This document shows, piece after piece, positions 13,977 through 15,206 of a DNA stretch of 15,206 nt. How positions within the stretch are numbered: position 1 is the stretch's first letter; every line of letters starts with the position of its first letter. Both the position numbers and the translations under genes were made by a program. The stretch is from DAOVDI01 sp965373045. GTDB taxonomy: Bacteria; Acidobacteriota; Aminicenantia; Aminicenantales; Aminicenantaceae. Below the pieces are notes generated by a model. It was not told the origin of the DNA. It saw only the letters and a program-made list of their open reading frames with translations, and searched no databases. The stretch lies in NCBI GenBank assembly GCA_965373045.1, contig CBDVEQ010000042.1, positions 1 to 15,206 on the forward strand, written 5' to 3'.

Positions 13977-14579
13977 ATGAGACTTTGGCGTTATAATTTT
14001 GATGTGAGAAATTTATTGGGGACGGTTCTGTTTTTATTCTTTTCAGTCTATCTTGCAGGTGATGTCCAATATTCCCTTAAAGAGGCGCAAAAGGTCTTTC
14101 AGATCATAGAAGATATCCAGATCGCGCAGATGAACGGCAGGATGATAACGGAAAGGATCGTATTAAGTGAGTCAGAACTGAATTCCTACATCGCCTACAG
14201 GATCGAAACCGAAAAAGAAGAGGTGATGAAGGAACTAAGCCTGAAACTTTTTGAAGGGAACCGCATTGAGGGCAAGATCCTAATAGATCTGCGGGGACAA
14301 AATCTCCCAAAATTTCTTCGACCGGAGATGAATCTGTTTTTTGCCGCAAAGCTGAAGATCCAGAACGATAAAGTCCGCCTTGTCGATCGGGAGATGTTTT
14401 TAGAAGGACAGTGGATCCATCCGATGGTCATAGATGTTATTATTGAAATTGCATCGAGAATTCAGAATGAAGAGCCGTCCAGCCTGGGTGACTGGTATGA
14501 CCTCCCTTACGGGATAAAAAATATTAAAACCCAACAAGGCAAGGCGGTGTTTTTTTTTAATAAAAATGTTCTCTATTAA
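13977..14579 (+). CDS. Hypothetical membrane-anchored protein
   Basis: 200 residues, not recognised. One hydrophobic segment (about 12-28, NLLGTVLFLFFSVYLAGD) is probably a signal anchor or uncleaved leader. After it come a helical stretch (SLKEAQKVFQIIEDIQIAQM), the motif LSESELNSYIAYRIE (about 62-76), a strand-rich region (KILIDLRGQNLPKFLRPEMNLFFAAKLKIQ) and a final WYDLPYGIKNIKTQQGKAVFFF. The ELN-Y pattern followed by beta strands loosely recalls YpmS/LmeA-like lipid-binding envelope proteins; that is weak inference. No Shine-Dalgarno precedes the ATG. Nine T residues (14550-14558) lie in the last codons, and the stop overlaps the next start region by 14 bases, so the two are probably co-expressed. 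Confidence 0.75.
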   Translation: MRLWRYNFDVRNLLGTVLFLFFSVYLAGDVQYSLKEAQKVFQIIEDIQIAQMNGRMITERIVLSESELNSYIAYRIETEKEEVMKELSLKLFEGNRIEGKILIDLRGQNLPKFLRPEMNLFFAAKLKIQNDKVRLVDREMFLEGQWIHPMVIDVIIEIASRIQNEEPSSLGDWYDLPYGIKNIKTQQGKAVFFFNKNVLY

Positions 14580-15206
14580 AGATATTAAACGAACTCAGAA
14601 GCCCTTTTTCTTTAAAGAAGAGGACCTTTTTTCTGATCTGGCTGGTGAAAAAGGGTCCTCTCTCTTCCTTGGGAAATACACCCTGAACGAAGTGAAGGCT
14701 GTGCTGAAAAAAAGAGGTTTTTACAAGGAGGCCCAAAAAATTGGGCTTTGGCCTCTTGTGATTGAAATTGTTCCTACAGAAAGCCCTCCTCTGCAGCGAT
14801 TCCAGATGTTTTACAAGAAGAAGGCGCCTTCCAACATGAGAGTTGATATGAAGATCAAAGAAGGGATTTTTTTTCCAAAGGATCAAACTTTTTTGCCAGA
14901 TCTAGGTAAGGGATTCCGGTTTCTTGTAATGGAATGGCTTACCATGCAGAATCCTCTCAAATCTTTTTCTACGGAGAAGAAGCCTCTTCCGGGACAGAAT
15001 CATCCTGGGCTGGGATATGGCCGTGAAGTTCTGGACCTTTTTTTCTATGTAGCGCGAGTAAACAGGAATGACGGAATCCTAGCATTCCCTGCTTACTTCC
15101 ACAATGCCATCCTGTTTTCACTTCTTTTTCGGTTTTTTAATCCTGAAAAAGAGGCTGAAATACTTGCTGCACAAAAAGCCTTTTCTAATGTCCCTTTTGT
15201 TGAAAT
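14566..15206 (+). CDS. Hypothetical protein, C-terminus outside window
   Basis: 213 codons visible from ATG 14566, open to the right edge; not recognised. There is no signal peptide or obvious membrane helix at the N-terminus, which starts with polar, Lys/Phe-rich sequence (MFSIKDIKRTQKPFFFKEED). Features: LNEVKAVLKKRGFYKEA (about 43-59), a run of beta-like segments (LWPLVIEIVP, MRVDMKIKEG), LPGQNHPGLGYGRE (about 150-163) and a hydrophobic helix-rich part (DLFFYVARVN, FPAYFHNAILFSLLFRFF). It overlaps the previous gene by 14 bases in another frame, with no separate ribosome site, which suggests translational coupling. It is probably cytoplasmic or peripheral, with function unknown. Confidence 0.75.
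   Translation, partial: MFSIKDIKRTQKPFFFKEEDLFSDLAGEKGSSLFLGKYTLNEVKAVLKKRGFYKEAQKIGLWPLVIEIVPTESPPLQRFQMFYKKKAPSNMRVDMKIKEGIFFPKDQTFLPDLGKGFRFLVMEWLTMQNPLKSFSTEKKPLPGQNHPGLGYGREVLDLFFYVARVNRNDGILAFPAYFHNAILFSLLFRFFNPEKEAEILAAQKAFSNVPFVE

Noticed and set aside
14557..14886. 109-codon minus-strand frame at the right end
   Set aside because: The plus-strand frame is open for over 200 codons through the same interval, is coupled to the preceding gene and has more protein-like composition.

Overview
The window reads as a chromosomal segment from a Gram-negative, moderate-GC bacterium. Several products have Sec signal peptides, two predicted outer-membrane barrels end in phenylalanine, and there is a Wza-type polysaccharide export protein. 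The style (envelope-sugar genes, hypothetical envelope proteins, repeat-laden intergenic DNA) reminds me of uncultivated lineages such as Aminicenantes, but that is an impression. No rRNA, tRNA, phage, transposase, toxin-antitoxin or CRISPR element was found.

Layout. Positions 1-3987 hold a minus-strand surface-sugar operon: an AsnB-type amidotransferase overlaps a nucleotide-sugar dehydrogenase start by one base (TAATG), and a NodB-type polysaccharide deacetylase follows and runs off the left edge. Just upstream of the amidotransferase is a 41-codon in-frame tail that looks like the remnant of a lost gene. At 4171-4812 (+) is a small outer-membrane barrel, convergent with a secreted GH38-type glycosidase (4816-7401, -). 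Divergent from the glycosidase is a polytopic GT-C-like membrane protein (7507-9261, +). A repeat-filled spacer then leads to rsmD (9422-9964, +), followed by two palindromic repeats and a convergent membrane-anchored TPR protein (10103-11134, -) with a clear sigma70-type promoter. From 11402 to the right edge, plus-strand genes encode a large outer-membrane barrel, a Wza-family export protein and two unrecognised proteins whose ends overlap by 14 bases; the last is cut by the window.

Function. Most genes fit making, modifying and exporting a surface polysaccharide. Oxidation of a nucleotide sugar to a uronate, then amidation, is a reasonable reading of the coupled dehydrogenase/amidotransferase pair. 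Deacetylase and glycosidase would trim glycans outside the cytoplasm, and the Wza protein plus barrel would form an export route. rsmD is a housekeeping gene unrelated to this theme.

The most unusual signal is repeat DNA entering coding sequence. Degenerate tandem words (7-mers like CYTTGGC, 8-mers like CTTGAACC, GCAG-rich words) and REP-like palindromes (CTGGATYCCC...GGGRATGA) fill spacers and also continue in frame inside genes. The export protein carries four 12-residue units with a palindrome-derived block between units 1 and 2. The TPR protein carries two related QTVS-R-Q inserts. The GT-C-like protein ends in a proline run that passes into the 8-mer array.
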